From contig JARVKA010000005.1 in NCBI GenBank assembly GCA_029775915.1, positions 44,738 to 108,737 of the forward strand: a stretch of 64,000 nt of DNA, read 5' to 3'. The notes below the pieces were generated by a model. That model searched no databases. It was not told the DNA's origin and worked only from the letters and a program-made list of their open reading frames with translations. Shown here piece after piece: positions 63,858 to 64,000 of the stretch (positions are counted from its first letter, which is position 1; every line of letters starts with the position of its first letter). The position numbers and the translations under genes were made by a program. The stretch is from Nitrososphaeria archaeon. GTDB taxonomy: Archaea > Thermoproteota > Nitrososphaeria > Nitrososphaerales > JANXEG01.

Positions 63858-64000
63858 ATGAGTATAAAAGAAATCTTGGAAAGTATAGCGAAAATGATTG
63901 AGGAAGAAATTTCTGCTCTTGAATGGATAAGTCAAAAAAAGGATCCTTTTCAAGTCTTAATATCAACTATAATCTCATCAAGAACTAAGGATGAGGTTAC
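63858..64000 (+). CDS. nth: Endonuclease III (partial, runs off the window)
   Basis: The first 47 residues after ATG 63858: an N-terminal helix and then DPFQVLISTIISSRTKDEV, the archaeal form of the endonuclease III LSARTKD helix. Base-excision repair glycosylase/AP lyase. The catalytic Lys/Asp and Fe-S cysteines lie beyond the window. Confidence 0.8.
   Translation, partial: MSIKEILESIAKMIEEEISALEWISQKKDPFQVLISTIISSRTKDEV

Noticed and set aside
1..64000. CRISPR arrays or rRNA genes
   Set aside because: No regularly spaced direct repeats and no rRNA-like sequence were seen while reading the window.

Overview
The window is an AT-rich archaeal chromosome segment, most likely from the TACK side of the tree. 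This rests on: an aIF2-beta / DUF424 / aIF1A gene string, archaeosine tRNA-guanine transglycosylase, archaeal-type Leu, Ala and Met tRNA synthetases, RtcA, a FAU-1-type RNA-binding protein, the archaeal cobalamin enzyme CobY, TATA boxes close to start codons, very frequent TTG starts, and a tRNA-Arg(CCG) with a tiny intron at a non-canonical position inside a bulge-helix-bulge fold. The exact phylum cannot be fixed from this sequence. Fe-S proteins, a fumarate-reductase-like flavoprotein and corrinoid-linked genes suggest an anaerobe (inference).

Region 1 (1-11.2 kb) is a catabolic and transport block. It holds a soluble fumarate-reductase-like flavoprotein with a [2Fe-2S]-only partner, two sodium:solute symporters each preceded by a tiny membrane protein, the hydantoinase/oxoprolinase pair HyuA/HyuB and a short MetE-like protein. 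Region 2 (11.2-13.3 kb) has a HIT protein, a nicotinamidase, a decayed IS6-type transposase and a MazG-like protein. Region 3 (13.3-20.6 kb) is a six-gene operon (4Fe-4S protein, unknown Cys-rich protein, TctC, TctB, TctA, UroD-like protein) read divergently from malic enzyme; it looks like an uncharacterised organic-acid uptake and metabolism unit. Region 4 (20.8-24.1 kb) has a small conserved protein, an HD phosphohydrolase and an orphan LivM-type permease fused to a lamin-tail domain.

Region 5 (24.2-38.2 kb) is a cobalamin island: cobalt ECF transporter CbiMNQO, corrinoid ABC importer BtuFCD, a radical SAM protein, threonine-phosphate decarboxylase, cobyric acid synthase, CbiB, CobT, CbiS, CobS and CobY. 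Together these cover corrinoid and cobalt uptake, remodelling of salvaged corrinoids, and nucleotide-loop assembly. No corrin-ring genes are present here.

Region 6 (38.2-64 kb) is mostly housekeeping: FAU-1, RtcA, translation initiation factors, adenine deaminase with a phosphoribosyltransferase, a kinase pair, methylthioadenosine phosphorylase, S-adenosylhomocysteine hydrolase, MetRS and its tRNA-binding subunit, TgtA, aspartate kinase, an MFS transporter, tRNA-Arg, LeuRS, AlaRS, an OB-fold ssDNA-binding protein, a cysteine synthase family enzyme, a TauE/SafE transporter and the start of endonuclease III. Adenine released by the MTA phosphorylase could feed the deaminase and phosphoribosyltransferase, closing a methionine/purine salvage loop (inference).
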